Positions 36,565-45,246 of a stretch of 64,000 bases of DNA are shown here, piece after piece. Below the pieces are notes generated by a model that saw only the letters and a list, made by a program, of their open reading frames with translations, did not search any database and had not been told where the DNA came from. Origin of the DNA: Shewanella putrefaciens (GTDB lineage: Bacteria; Pseudomonadota; Gammaproteobacteria; Enterobacterales; Shewanellaceae). The first letter of the stretch is position 1. Each line of letters opens with the position of its first letter. A program made the translations under genes and the position numbers. The stretch covers positions 186,001 to 250,000 of the forward strand of contig NZ_CP066370.1 of the NCBI RefSeq assembly GCF_016406325.1. Direction: 5' to 3'.

Positions 36565-37077
36565 ATGCTTTATGATTTAACGGTTGTACAATTTAGCAAG
36601 ATGCTAAAAAACTTAAGCGTTATTCTTGAAAAGGGCGAATGCTTCGCAAACCTCAAGAAAGTCGATATGGCGGTGCTGTTAAACTCCCGTTTAGCTCCAG
36701 ATCAATTTAACCTTATTCGCCAAGTTCAAATTGCCTGTGATACAGCCAAAATTGGCGTAGCACGTTTGACAGATAACTTGGATACAGTGCCAAAGCATGA
36801 TGATAGCGAAACGACGCTGGCTGAGTTACAAGCACGTATTAGCTCAGTTTTAGATTACTTAGCGACGTTTAAAGCGGAGGATTTTGCTAATGCGGCGGTA
36901 ATTCATGTTTCACAACCACGTTGGGAAGGAAAATATCTGACAGGTTATGAGTTTGCCATTGAGCATGCTATCCCGAACATTTACTTTCATATAACAACAG
37001 CCTACGCAATTTTGCGCCATAATGGTGTTGAAATTGGAAAGAAAGATTACCTTGGTGCTATGCCATATAAGTCGTAA
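36565..37077 (+). CDS. DUF1993-family protein
   Basis: This 170-residue protein is soluble and mostly helical. It resembles the DUF1993 family in its N-terminal YDLTVVQFSKMLKNLS and in RLAPDQFNLIRQVQIACDTAK, and in a late EFAIEHAIPNIYFHITTAYAILRHNGVEIGK block. The family is thought to be related in fold to DinB-like four-helix bundles (with His in the last helix), but no activity is established. I chose ATG 36565 behind GAGGTCC; the frame extends upstream to 36490 without homology. It stands alone after the rRNA operon. Confidence 0.85.
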   Translation: MLYDLTVVQFSKMLKNLSVILEKGECFANLKKVDMAVLLNSRLAPDQFNLIRQVQIACDTAKIGVARLTDNLDTVPKHDDSETTLAELQARISSVLDYLATFKAEDFANAAVIHVSQPRWEGKYLTGYEFAIEHAIPNIYFHITTAYAILRHNGVEIGKKDYLGAMPYKS

Positions 37078-37487
37078 ATCTAGGCTAGATGTAGTACTGT
37101 TGCATGGCTTAATTGTTGTGCAACAGCGGCTTTGCCGCTCGAGTTTGTCAACCTTTCTGCATTACCACCTGTTTTTTCTTTATCTGTAGCATGCCGCTTT
37201 TCATCGATGAATTGGAGCCTAGTCTAAGGCTCTTTTGTCTCAATGAGTTAACGCGCTGTTTTTCATATGCCTTACGTTTTGTTCATTTGTACACCGTTAG
37301 CATGCGCTTCAATCTTGTTTGCTTGGGTGAGTTATGTTTGGCGTAAGTTTATGAGTCGTCATATTCTTAGCGAATTAAATCATTAAAGGTTTAATGATGA
37401 GTTGACTCATTGAAAATGACCTGTTTGTTCGTTAGAGCAGAAATTTACTGGAAGAGCCGATTGAGGCTTTAATTAAAGGAGTTAGCC
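37078..37487. other. Intergenic region with a terminator-like hairpin and two palindromes
   Basis: No convincing gene lies in these 410 bases. GAGCCT-AGTCTA-AGGCTC followed by TTTTGTCT (37215-37240) is a likely weak terminator for the DUF1993 gene. Closer to the next gene are two adjacent perfect inverted repeats, TCATTAAA-GG-TTTAATGA (37380-37397) and ATGAGT-TG-ACTCAT (37397-37410), which look like operator sites. Confidence 0.6.
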
Positions 37488-37697
37488 ATGTCTATCGAAT
37501 CACATGTCATTGAGAGTCCTACTGGAGTAACGGTAACTGATTTGCCAATGAAGAGCAAAAAAGCTAAAAAAGTCGCTATTGCCAGTGGGTTGCGGATTAA
37601 GGATAAGTTGACTCAAGATACTCGTCGGCGAATTGAAATTCTGCATGAGCAACGTCAACTATCTAATCGTTTCGGTGTGGATATCGAAATTGACTAA
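37488..37697 (+). CDS. Small basic protein of unknown function
   Basis: A 69-residue protein, highly charged, with no signal peptide or membrane span. The start ATG 37488 has a strong AAAGGAGTTAGCC site, which supports expression. The C-terminal part (TRRRIEILHEQRQLSNRFG, then an acidic end) is helical and recalls small RRxIE...-type proteins such as the PA3496 group of Pseudomonas; that link is tentative. It has its own terminator at 37730-37767 and two palindromes upstream. Confidence 0.7.
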   Translation: MSIESHVIESPTGVTVTDLPMKSKKAKKVAIASGLRIKDKLTQDTRRRIEILHEQRQLSNRFGVDIEID

Positions 37698-37729
37698 TGT
37701 AGCCATAGCGATTATTTTGTCATAATGTT

Positions 37730-37767
37730 CAGGGCCCAGACTGTGGTTGAGTGTGGGCCTATTTTTA
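37730..37767 (+). terminator. Terminator after the small basic protein gene
   Basis: GGGCCCAGAC pairs with GTGTGGGCCT (one mismatch) over an 11-base loop, followed by ATTTTTAG. Confidence 0.75.
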
Positions 37768-38162
37768 GCAATCTACTGAAGTTATCTTGATTGTGACGCG
37801 AAGAATAGATCACACTATTACCATCAAGGATAACAACCTTATTTACATCTCAATGAATAACCCCACCGGCCCTTGCAATACCAATGATCCCGATCAGGAT
37901 CCAAAATCCATTCAGTAAAGTGTAAGCATTATCTTTATGTTAAGGCTGCCATTGTGGCTTCTTAATCCTCATAAAAAGTTACATAACTACTTTTAAGAAA
38001 CAAAAAACAAACAAAGTTACATAAAACTCCCCCTCGCCTATTTAATTTTCGATTTTGGTTAAGGTTACAGCGTAACTCAAACCTATGTTGTAGCAGTGGA
38101 AAACGATGATGTTTCACCATTGTGCAGCAATAACTTCAAATAAATTTAAATTGGTGCTTACC
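37768..38162 (+). promoter_or_regulatory. Upstream region of the DASS transporter with 12-bp direct repeats
   Basis: No gene is seen here. AAAGTTACATAA occurs twice exactly, at 37975-37986 and 38013-38024, 38 bases apart. A small palindrome GTTAC-AGC-GTAAC follows at 38064-38076. These are candidates for binding by the DcuR/CitB-type regulator encoded at 41226-41924. A similar TAAGTTACAAAA is found upstream of frdA. Confidence 0.5.
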
Positions 38163-39566
38163 ATGAATAAAAAAATCATCTCATGGCTGATTATATTGGC
38201 AGTAGGTGGTGGAATTTGGTTGACTCCCGTACCAGCGGGCGTTGATCCAACTGCCTGGCACTTGTTAGCCATTTTCGCTGCAACTGTGTTAGGTCTTATC
38301 CTAGAGCCTATTCCAATGGGTGCCGTTGCTATCGGGGGAATAACAATAACGGCATTGACTGGAACATTAACAATTAAAGACTCGCTGACCGGGTTCTCTA
38401 ATGATGTTATTTGGTTAATTGTGACAGCTTTTTTTATCTCAAGAGCGTTTATCAAGAGCGGGCTGGGAGCGCGCATTGGTTTTGTATTTATGAGATTACT
38501 TGGCAAAAAAACACTGAGTCTATCCTATGGCTTGCTGTTAACAGATTTGATCTTAGCGCCAGCGATTCCATCTAATACCGCTCGGACAGGTGGGATTGTG
38601 TTCCCTCTGGCAAACTCAGTCGCAGATGCTTATGGTTCAAAAGCGGAAGAGGGGACGTCAGGTAAGCTAGGCAGCTTCTTGATGACAACAGTTTTTCATG
38701 GCACCACTATCACTGGCGCTATGTTTTTAACTGGTATGGCTGCGAATCCACTCGCGGCTAAATTAGCTGCGGATATGGGAGTGGAGATCACTTGGGGTCA
38801 ATGGGCTTTAGCTGCATTAGTGCCAGGAATTATCGCACTGATATTAATGCCATTATTTGCTTACATGCTAAATAAACCGAGCATTACATCTACTCCACAA
38901 GCCCCTCAGATTGCTGCAAAAGCGCTTGCTGATATGGGCAAAATGAAGCTAACTGAGTGGGTTACACTGGGGACCTTTATTGCCTTGATTGCTCTGTGGA
39001 TTGGTGGTCCTGCACTTGGTGTCAGTGGTACAACGGCTGCTATGGTTGGTTTAATTATACTTGTCACTGCTAATGTGTTGAGTTGGGATGATGTGCTGAA
39101 GGAAAAAGGGGCTTGGAATACGCTGGTTTGGTTTTCTGCGTTGGTGATGATGGCAACCTTCCTAAACAAACTAGGTTTAATCACATGGTTCGGCACCAAT
39201 ATCGCGACTAACCTGAGCGGGTTAGATTGGCCAGTTGCACTGTTTTCGTTGGTATTAATCTACTTTTATATCCATTACGCTTTTGCATCTGCAACCGCTC
39301 ATGTTGCTGCACTTTACTCTGTGTTTCTTGCTGTGGCGATACAGCTGGGGGCCCCTGGTCTTTTAGCTGCACTTATCTTTGGTTTTACTTCTAATTTATA
39401 TGCGTGTGGTACTCACTACGGAACAGGCCCTGCACCTATCCTTTTTGGCGCGGGTCATGTGTCGCTGCCTAAATGGTGGAGTGTGGGTTTTGCCATGGGA
39501 CTCTTACAAATTGCCATTTGGACCCTTGTGGGCGGAATTTGGTGGAAAGTGATCGGGCTATATTAA
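38163..39566 (+). CDS. DASS-family dicarboxylate/anion transporter
   Basis: A 467-residue inner-membrane protein with about twelve hydrophobic segments. It belongs to the divalent anion:Na+ symporter superfamily, CitT/TtdT branch. The paired SNT-type motif is visible as APAIPSNTARTGGI near residues 120-140, and TSNLYACGTHYGTGPAPI near the C-terminus is the second half. Likely substrates are succinate, fumarate, malate or tartrate; exchange is typical of the CitT branch. The start at 38163 (MNKKIISW) is preferred over ATG 38106. It lies 67 bases before a fumarase gene, probably in one operon. Confidence 0.88.
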   Translation: MNKKIISWLIILAVGGGIWLTPVPAGVDPTAWHLLAIFAATVLGLILEPIPMGAVAIGGITITALTGTLTIKDSLTGFSNDVIWLIVTAFFISRAFIKSGLGARIGFVFMRLLGKKTLSLSYGLLLTDLILAPAIPSNTARTGGIVFPLANSVADAYGSKAEEGTSGKLGSFLMTTVFHGTTITGAMFLTGMAANPLAAKLAADMGVEITWGQWALAALVPGIIALILMPLFAYMLNKPSITSTPQAPQIAAKALADMGKMKLTEWVTLGTFIALIALWIGGPALGVSGTTAAMVGLIILVTANVLSWDDVLKEKGAWNTLVWFSALVMMATFLNKLGLITWFGTNIATNLSGLDWPVALFSLVLIYFYIHYAFASATAHVAALYSVFLAVAIQLGAPGLLAALIFGFTSNLYACGTHYGTGPAPILFGAGHVSLPKWWSVGFAMGLLQIAIWTLVGGIWWKVIGLY

Positions 39567-39633
39567 TCATGTGTCGGGCGGGGTAACTCTTCCCCCCGCT
39601 CTAGCTTGCTGTAAATAAATACAAGGGAACGTT

Positions 39634-41142
39634 ATGACAACTATAAAGAAAGTCGATTTTATTGACAGTATCGAAGATGCGCTTCAATACATCTCTTACT
39701 ATCATCCACTGGATTTTATTCGTGCGATGGAAAAGGCGTACCACGCCGAGAAAAGTGTCGCGGCTAAAGATGCTATTGCTCAAATATTGATTAATTCGAG
39801 AATGGCTGCAGAAGGTAAGCGTCCTATTTGCCAAGATACGGGCATTGTGACTTGTTTTGTCAAAATTGGTATGCAAGTGCAGTGGGATACCGATATGACG
39901 GTACAGGAAATGGTTGATGAAGGCACAAAAAGAGCCTACAACTGCGTAACTAATCCATTGCGGATGTCGGTTGTCTCAGATCCTGCTGGCGCGCGTAAAA
40001 ATACGAATACCAATGGCCCTGCGGTCGTCCATATCGAAATGGTTCCCGGTGATAAGGTTGATATTATGATCGCGGCCAAGGGCGGCGGTTCAGAAAATAA
40101 GACCAAAATGGCAATGCTAAACCCATCGGATGATATTGCGGCATGGGTGGAAAAAACCGTACCGCTAATGGGCGCGGGTTGGTGTCCTCCTGGCATGTTG
40201 GGTATTGGCATCGGTGGTACGGCCGAAAAAGCGGCATTGATGGCAAAAGAAGCGTTGATGGGCTCTGTTGATATCCACGAATTACAGGAGCGGGGAGCAC
40301 AGACTACCGAAGAAGAGCTGCGCTTAGATATTTTTGAACGTGTTAATAAACTCGGTATTGGCGCGCAAGGTTTAGGTGGGATGACCACTGTTGTGGATAT
40401 CAAAATCAAAACCGCGCCGACACATGCGGCATCCAAACCTGTCTGTATTATTCCGAATTGTGCGGCAACGCGGCACGTGCATTTTACGTTAGATGGCAAT
40501 GGGCCAGCTAAGTTAACGCCACCTAAGCTTGCCGATTGGCCAGAGGTAACCTGGGAAGTCGGTAAAAATGTGCGTCGAGTCGATGTAAATAAACTTACAA
40601 AAGCCGATATCGCTGAGTGGCGCTCTGGTGAAACCGTCTTACTCTCAGGTAAAATTCTTACCGGTCGTGATGCTGCCCATAAACGTATTCAAGACATGCT
40701 TGCACGGGGAGAATCCTTCCCTGTTGATTTCCAGAATCGTTTTATCTACTACGTCGGTCCAGTGGATGCTGTAGGTGATGAAGTGGTAGGCCCTGCAGGC
40801 CCAACGACCTCGACCCGCATGGATAAGTTCACCGATATGATGCTAGAGCAAGCGGGCTTAATGGGTATGATTGGTAAATCGGAGCGTGGTGCTGCTACGG
40901 TTGAGTCGATTAAGAAAAATCAAGCCGTGTATTTGATGGCTGTCGGTGGCGCCGCATACTTAGTGGCAAAAGCGATTAAGTCAGCCAAGATCCTCGCCTT
41001 TGAAGATCTTGGAATGGAAGCCATTTACGAGTTTGATGTTGAAGATATGCCAGTGACTGTCGCCGTGGACAGCCTCGGCGGAAATGTGCACGAAACCGGG
41101 CCACAAACCTGGAAACTCAAAATTGCCGAAATGACTGCCTAA
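39634..41142 (+). CDS. Class I fumarate hydratase (4Fe-4S)
   Basis: A 502-residue enzyme that interconverts fumarate and L-malate. Both domains of iron-sulfur fumarases are present. Cluster Cys candidates are Cys66 (RPICQDTG), Cys184 (GWCPPGM) and Cys276 (IPNCAATRH). The C-terminal domain has SGKILTGRDAAHKR and GPTTSTRMD. This class is oxygen-sensitive and common in anaerobic metabolism. L-tartrate dehydratase is related but is usually two polypeptides. The start ATG 39634 follows CAAGGGAACG. It is co-oriented with the dicarboxylate transporter. Confidence 0.93.
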   Translation: MTTIKKVDFIDSIEDALQYISYYHPLDFIRAMEKAYHAEKSVAAKDAIAQILINSRMAAEGKRPICQDTGIVTCFVKIGMQVQWDTDMTVQEMVDEGTKRAYNCVTNPLRMSVVSDPAGARKNTNTNGPAVVHIEMVPGDKVDIMIAAKGGGSENKTKMAMLNPSDDIAAWVEKTVPLMGAGWCPPGMLGIGIGGTAEKAALMAKEALMGSVDIHELQERGAQTTEEELRLDIFERVNKLGIGAQGLGGMTTVVDIKIKTAPTHAASKPVCIIPNCAATRHVHFTLDGNGPAKLTPPKLADWPEVTWEVGKNVRRVDVNKLTKADIAEWRSGETVLLSGKILTGRDAAHKRIQDMLARGESFPVDFQNRFIYYVGPVDAVGDEVVGPAGPTTSTRMDKFTDMMLEQAGLMGMIGKSERGAATVESIKKNQAVYLMAVGGAAYLVAKAIKSAKILAFEDLGMEAIYEFDVEDMPVTVAVDSLGGNVHETGPQTWKLKIAEMTA

Positions 41143-41182
41143 TATATTTACCCCTGCAAATTAGGCGGTTAGAAGCAATACT

Positions 41183-41224
41183 AACGGTAACCAACAGACA
41201 AACATCTGTTGGTTACCGTTTTTT
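41183..41224. terminator. Bidirectional terminator between fumarase and response regulator genes
   Basis: AACGGTAACCAACAGA and its exact inverse form a 16-bp stem with a six-base loop, followed by a T-run on + and preceded by A residues that act as a T-run on -. Confidence 0.93.
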
Positions 41225-41225
41225 A

Positions 41226-41924
41226 TTAGCCAAGCAAATCCACATCAATCAATTGATAGACTCTACTGGGGCGTCCACCCGTTTTATAGTTCAATACCAT
41301 TTTTATCACCCCCTCTGATTCAAGATATTCCAGATAGCGGCGGATAGTGATGCGACTAACATTCATACGATCACTAATATCATCCCCAGAAAATTCAGTG
41401 AGTTGTTCTTTTCTTAAGATATCTTTTAGCGTATCGAGAGTATTGGCATCGATTCCTTTTGGTGTTCGCCGCATAGGGAGATTTGTGCGCTTGCCTAGGA
41501 TATGGTCAATCACACATTGGTCCATGGTTTCATGGCATGCCAATTTTTGTCGATACAGCTTGTAATCATCAAGAGCTTGGCGAACCCTCGACATGCGCAG
41601 TGGTTTTACAAGGTAATCACTCACACCGAGTTGAACGACTTGCTCAACGGTTGTGGCCTCGCGCTCAGCGGTAGTCATAATAAAATAACAATTAGCGCCT
41701 TGACTGCGCAGTTGTTTGATGACATTTATGCCACTGCCATCGGGTAGGGTGATGTCCACAAAAACCAGCTGGGGTTTATAGAGGTCATAGTGCATCAGAG
41801 CATCTTGATAGGTTTCACTGACGACAACGACTTCAAAATCTGGATGTTGGTGAATGATGGATTCCAAGGCATAACTGGCCTTGGGATCATCCTCAATAAT
41901 CATGGTGGTGACTTTCTGCCTCAT
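41226..41924 (-). CDS. CitB/DcuR-family response regulator
   Basis: A 232-residue regulator. The receiver domain has the acidic pair Asp12/Asp13, the phospho-acceptor Asp57 (VFVDITLPDG) and Lys107 (YLVKPL). The C-terminal helix-turn-helix (FSGDDISDRMNVSRITIRRY, about 180-199) is of the CitB/DcuR/DctR type. It pairs with the kinase upstream, whose 3' end it overlaps by 32 bases; ATG 41903 is an alternative start with less overlap. It should control C4-dicarboxylate genes such as the neighbouring transporter, fumarase and perhaps frdABCD (inference). Confidence 0.92.
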   Translation of the reverse strand: MRQKVTTMIIEDDPKASYALESIIHQHPDFEVVVVSETYQDALMHYDLYKPQLVFVDITLPDGSGINVIKQLRSQGANCYFIMTTAEREATTVEQVVQLGVSDYLVKPLRMSRVRQALDDYKLYRQKLACHETMDQCVIDHILGKRTNLPMRRTPKGIDANTLDTLKDILRKEQLTEFSGDDISDRMNVSRITIRRYLEYLESEGVIKMVLNYKTGGRPSRVYQLIDVDLLG

Positions 41925-43560
41925 AGCGTTTTACTTCGCTCTTCTCAATGTAAATGGAGAATAAAGTGGTGTTATCCTCGGTGCGTTCCCAATCGAGGCT
42001 ACCACTAAACTGTTTTACAAGTTCGTTAACCAGATATAAGCCTATTCCAGATTGTTCCTGATCGGTTTTACTGGTAACCCCAAAGTCAAAAATGGTATCG
42101 GCTATCTCTGGTATTACGCCCGAACCACTATCTTGCACTTCTAAAATAATATGCTGACTACGATCACTGACATAAACCTGCACTTCTGGTGGCACATTAC
42201 TGCGATTATTCCAAGCTGCAACAATCGCATTGTCGATAAGATTCCCCAGTATGGTGGCTAACTTTTCAGAGACTGACTTACTGTAATTAAGAAGGTTATT
42301 GTCCTCATCTAATACATATTTTACGTTGGTTTCTGTTGCTTTGTTATATTTTGCCAGCAAGATAGAGGCCACTAAACTGTTATGAATGGAGCGTACAATA
42401 TTACCGATAATACGTTGATGGCCCTTACTCTCACGGTCAATAAACTCTATGACTTCATCATAATGCTTTAACTGTAGCATGCCAGATAATACATTGAGTT
42501 TGTTTGAATACTCGTGGGTTTTACTCCGTAACTGTTCAGAATAGTTTTTATAATGAAGTAATTCTTTTCTTAGGTCGTTAAGTTCCATATCCGCGAGGAA
42601 AATAATCACATAACCATGTTGTTCTTGGTTTATTTGCCATGGATATATACATACTCGGTAATCAAGCTTTCCTAAGCGAAGCCTTTCGGAGGAGGCTTCT
42701 CTATGGCTCGCTTTGGTTATTTGACTTAGCGCCGCCGAAAAATGTGCCAATGGCTGTCCGATATAGTCTTGCTTACTCATGCTACCCATAGGTAAAACTT
42801 GAGTCGCGATATCATTGATGGCCGAGATCGTAAAATCATTGCTGACTGAAATAATGGGATCATGGATAGCATTGAAAATACGATCATGTTCCATCAATCG
42901 CTTCATCACTAATTCTGGTTCAAGGTATTGCATGGTACGTTTTAATTTTGATAACACTACGATAATTAGCAATACAGCAATCGTTAAAACTAAGATAACG
43001 ACAAAAAGCAGATTGGCGTGGCTTTGAAGAAAAAGCAGGCTGACTTCTTTGGTCAGAATGCCCACAGCGACTGCACCAATGACTTTACCGTTACTCATGA
43101 CGGGGGAAAAACTGCGAATGGCAGGGCCAAGCGAACCTTCGGCAAAGGTACTGACTTTAATGCCTTCACTTAATACGGGTTTGAGATCATCTCCCACAAA
43201 GGGATGGTGTAGTTTTGATTCTTCTGGATGGCTTAAGCGTATTCCCTCTTTATTGACCACGACAATAAAAGAGACACTAGTCTGAGCGCGCAGGTTTTCA
43301 ATATACGATCGGATAGATACTTCAGGTGTAACATTGGCGCGTTCAACAGCGTCAATGACCACGGGATCCAATGCAAGAATACTGGCTAACTCTAATCCTC
43401 GCTGCTTAAGGCTCTCATCATGGGTGGATTTGAGGAGATGAAAAGTGGCTGCCACCATAATAGTCAAGATCAACACCATTGCCATAAAAATACTGGTAAT
43501 CAAATGTTTCTTGAATTTCATCGGTTTGACTAAGTCAAATCGCTTATTGGTGGAAAGCAT
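41893..43560 (-). CDS. DcuS/CitA-family sensor histidine kinase
   Basis: A 555-residue membrane kinase. Span 1 is at about 20-43, a periplasmic PAS-like sensor at 44-180, span 2 at 182-204, a cytoplasmic PAS at 222-325, the phospho-acceptor His349 (THEYSNKLNVLSG), and the ATPase domain with NLIDNAIVAAWN and DSGSGVIPE. In the sensor domain Arg108, His111, Phe121 and Arg149 align by motif (RLSHP, HPFVGDD, AIRSFSP) with the fumarate-binding residues of E. coli DcuS, more than with CitA. That suggests it senses C4-dicarboxylates. The start could also be Met14 (43521). Confidence 0.9.
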   Translation of the reverse strand: MLSTNKRFDLVKPMKFKKHLITSIFMAMVLILTIMVAATFHLLKSTHDESLKQRGLELASILALDPVVIDAVERANVTPEVSIRSYIENLRAQTSVSFIVVVNKEGIRLSHPEESKLHHPFVGDDLKPVLSEGIKVSTFAEGSLGPAIRSFSPVMSNGKVIGAVAVGILTKEVSLLFLQSHANLLFVVILVLTIAVLLIIVVLSKLKRTMQYLEPELVMKRLMEHDRIFNAIHDPIISVSNDFTISAINDIATQVLPMGSMSKQDYIGQPLAHFSAALSQITKASHREASSERLRLGKLDYRVCIYPWQINQEQHGYVIIFLADMELNDLRKELLHYKNYSEQLRSKTHEYSNKLNVLSGMLQLKHYDEVIEFIDRESKGHQRIIGNIVRSIHNSLVASILLAKYNKATETNVKYVLDEDNNLLNYSKSVSEKLATILGNLIDNAIVAAWNNRSNVPPEVQVYVSDRSQHIILEVQDSGSGVIPEIADTIFDFGVTSKTDQEQSGIGLYLVNELVKQFSGSLDWERTEDNTTLFSIYIEKSEVKRYEAESHHHDY

Positions 43561-43634
43561 AGACCATCCTGTGGGTGAGTGTTTACATCAATAATATCTT
43601 AGCTATTGCCTGTGATTAGGATTTTTAAACAACG

Positions 43635-43676
43635 AAACAACCCCGAAATGCGGAAAATCTCATTTTGGGGCTGTTT
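43635..43676 (-). terminator. Hairpin between frdD and the sensor kinase gene
   Basis: AAACAACCCCGAAATG and CATTTTGGGGCTGTTT pair at 14 of 16 positions over a 10-base loop. On the minus strand it is followed by a T-rich TTTCGTTGTTT. It is the second of two hairpins in tandem after frdD. Confidence 0.6.
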
Positions 43677-43682
43677 AGTTAA

Positions 43683-43710
43683 CAGAAATAGGCAGAAAAA
43701 TTCTGCCTAT
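43683..43710 (-). terminator. Terminator of the frd operon
   Basis: ATAGGCAGAA-AAA-TTCTGCCTAT is a perfect 10-bp stem; on the minus strand TTTCTGTT follows. It lies 33 bases beyond the frdD stop. Confidence 0.75.
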
Positions 43711-43743
43711 CATACCTCTTAAATTATCAACTTAACGATATCG

Positions 43744-44108
43744 TTAACTTAGTTGTATCACCCAAACGGTAGCCAGTACTGTTACCAATGCCGCGGCTAA
43801 GTAGCAAGCGTATTTGCCAACGGTACCTAAATGGATTTGTAAGTCATGTAAACCGTGATGAACTCGGTGCATGGCATGCCACATAGGGAGTGATAAAGAG
43901 AGCACGGTAAACGCACCACCAATTGGGTGACTGACAAATGCATAAACTTTGTCGTAGCCGATATCCACTACTCCAAATCCATGTAAGGGCAACAGGATCC
44001 CCATCAGAAGTACGGTTACCGGTGTAATCATGGCAAACCAAACGCCCCCGCGCCAAACAGGCCCCACCAAATGGGTTCATCAGAGCGTTTTGGTGAATAA
44101 TTGATCAT
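43744..44108 (-). pseudogene. frdD: Fumarate reductase membrane anchor FrdD, frameshifted
   Basis: FrdD is the 13-kDa inner-membrane anchor of quinol:fumarate reductase. The minus strand begins ATG at 44108 with MINYSPKRSDEPIWWGLFGAG, close to E. coli FrdD, but then runs into a TGA within a dozen codons. The rest (VWFAMITPVTVLLMGILLPLHGFG ... HAMHRVHHGLHDLQIH) is open in another frame down to 43744. The break falls at five C residues on + (44045-44049). A sixth would restore a 121-residue FrdD of normal length. Either a real one-base deletion or a sequencing error explains it. A short internal start at 44070 would lack the N-terminus. Confidence 0.85.
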
Positions 44109-44120
44109 AATGTACTCCTA

Positions 44121-44504
44121 CTAAATACAAGCAATCGCCACGAGTGACACTAGCACTAACAGTAGCCATTGAACCGTAACGATGACACCCGTTGGCACGA
44201 CTTTTTCACCCAGCTTAATTGGCATCACCTGCGGCATCATGCCAAAAAATGTCTTTGCATGATAAAGTGCTCCGATCAATGCCAATACATTGATAAGTAA
44301 CATGACAGGGTGAGATGAAAAATAGAGCCAGTTATTCCAAGCATCACAGCTTGAGACCAGCGCAAATAAACCCGCGCAAAGATTAAGTGTGAATAGGATC
44401 AGCGGTACTATGGTTAATTCTCGCACCATATACCAACTGAAGAAGTTATTCTCGGACCACCAGGTTCTCTGCATAGGACGAACATAGGGTTTGCGGTTTT
44501 GCAT
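44121..44504 (-). CDS. frdC: Fumarate reductase membrane anchor FrdC
   Basis: FrdC (127 residues) anchors FrdAB to the inner membrane and forms the menaquinol site with FrdD. Three spans are visible. NRKPYVRPMQRTWW matches the family start. Glu29 (MVREL) and His82 (LYHAKTFF) are at the positions known to matter for quinol oxidation in E. coli. The start ATG 44504 follows AAGGAGGCATAAG right after frdB. Confidence 0.95.
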   Translation of the reverse strand: MQNRKPYVRPMQRTWWSENNFFSWYMVRELTIVPLILFTLNLCAGLFALVSSCDAWNNWLYFSSHPVMLLINVLALIGALYHAKTFFGMMPQVMPIKLGEKVVPTGVIVTVQWLLLVLVSLVAIACI

Positions 44505-44505
44505 C

Positions 44506-45246
44506 TTATGCCTCCTTTGTCGTTATCATATTAATGAGAAAGTCTTTAGCTGACTCGACCTTGCTCTGGTTTACGGCCGCCGCAGGATCGACATGCTTTG
44601 GACATACCTTTGAACAATATCCAACGAAGGTACAACCCCAAGCACCGTCTTTACCGTTGATAAGCTTCATCCGTTCGACTTTGCCCAGATCGCGACTATC
44701 TAAGTTATATCTGTGGGCCAGTGTAATGGCCGCTGGGCCGATAAATTCTGGGTTCAAACCAAATTGCGGACAAGCTGCATAGCACAAACCACAGTTGATA
44801 CAGCCTGCAAACTGCTTGTATTTCGCCATTTGTGCTGGCGTTTGTCGATTTGGTCCATCTTCGGGTTTGCGATCGTTACCAATGATATAAGGTTTCATTG
44901 CTTCTAATCGTTCAAGGAAGGGGGCTTTGTCGACCACCAGATCTTTCTCAATGGCGAAGTTAGCGAGTGGCTCAAGCGTGATACCTTCTGGGTAGTCGCG
45001 TAAAAAGGTTTTACAGGCCAATTTAGGCACTTTGTTAACCATTACGCCACAGGAGCCACAAATCGCCATGCGACAAGACCAGCGATAGGATAAAGATTTA
45101 TCCATATGATCTTTAATGTAAGTTAATGCATCTTGTATGGAGGTTGTGTTATCCGCAGGGACTTTGAACGTCTCCAAGAAGGGTTCATTGTCCCTTTCTG
45201 GATCATATCGAAGGATATTAACCGTCTGAATATTATGCTCTGTCAT
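44506..45246 (-). CDS. frdB: Fumarate reductase iron-sulfur subunit FrdB
   Basis: FrdB (246 residues) passes electrons from menaquinol to FrdA through three clusters. [2Fe-2S] ligands are Cys58, Cys63, Cys66 and Cys78. The 4Fe and 3Fe ligands are Cys149, Cys152, Cys155, Cys159 and Cys205, Cys211, Cys215. These match E. coli FrdB with an offset of one. It overlaps the frdA stop by one base, so translation is coupled. Confidence 0.97.
   Translation of the reverse strand: MTEHNIQTVNILRYDPERDNEPFLETFKVPADNTTSIQDALTYIKDHMDKSLSYRWSCRMAICGSCGVMVNKVPKLACKTFLRDYPEGITLEPLANFAIEKDLVVDKAPFLERLEAMKPYIIGNDRKPEDGPNRQTPAQMAKYKQFAGCINCGLCYAACPQFGLNPEFIGPAAITLAHRYNLDSRDLGKVERMKLINGKDGAWGCTFVGYCSKVCPKHVDPAAAVNQSKVESAKDFLINMITTKEA

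Noticed and set aside
37113..37346. 77-residue + strand ORF
   Set aside because: No ribosome-binding site, unlikely Cys/Phe-rich composition, and it crosses the terminator-like hairpin at 37215.
37792..37814. CRP-like site TGTGA...TCACA before the transporter
   Set aside because: The half-sites are 13 bases apart; CRP needs six.
43844..44080. 78-residue minus-strand ORF in frdD
   Set aside because: It is an out-of-frame reading of the frameshifted frdD.
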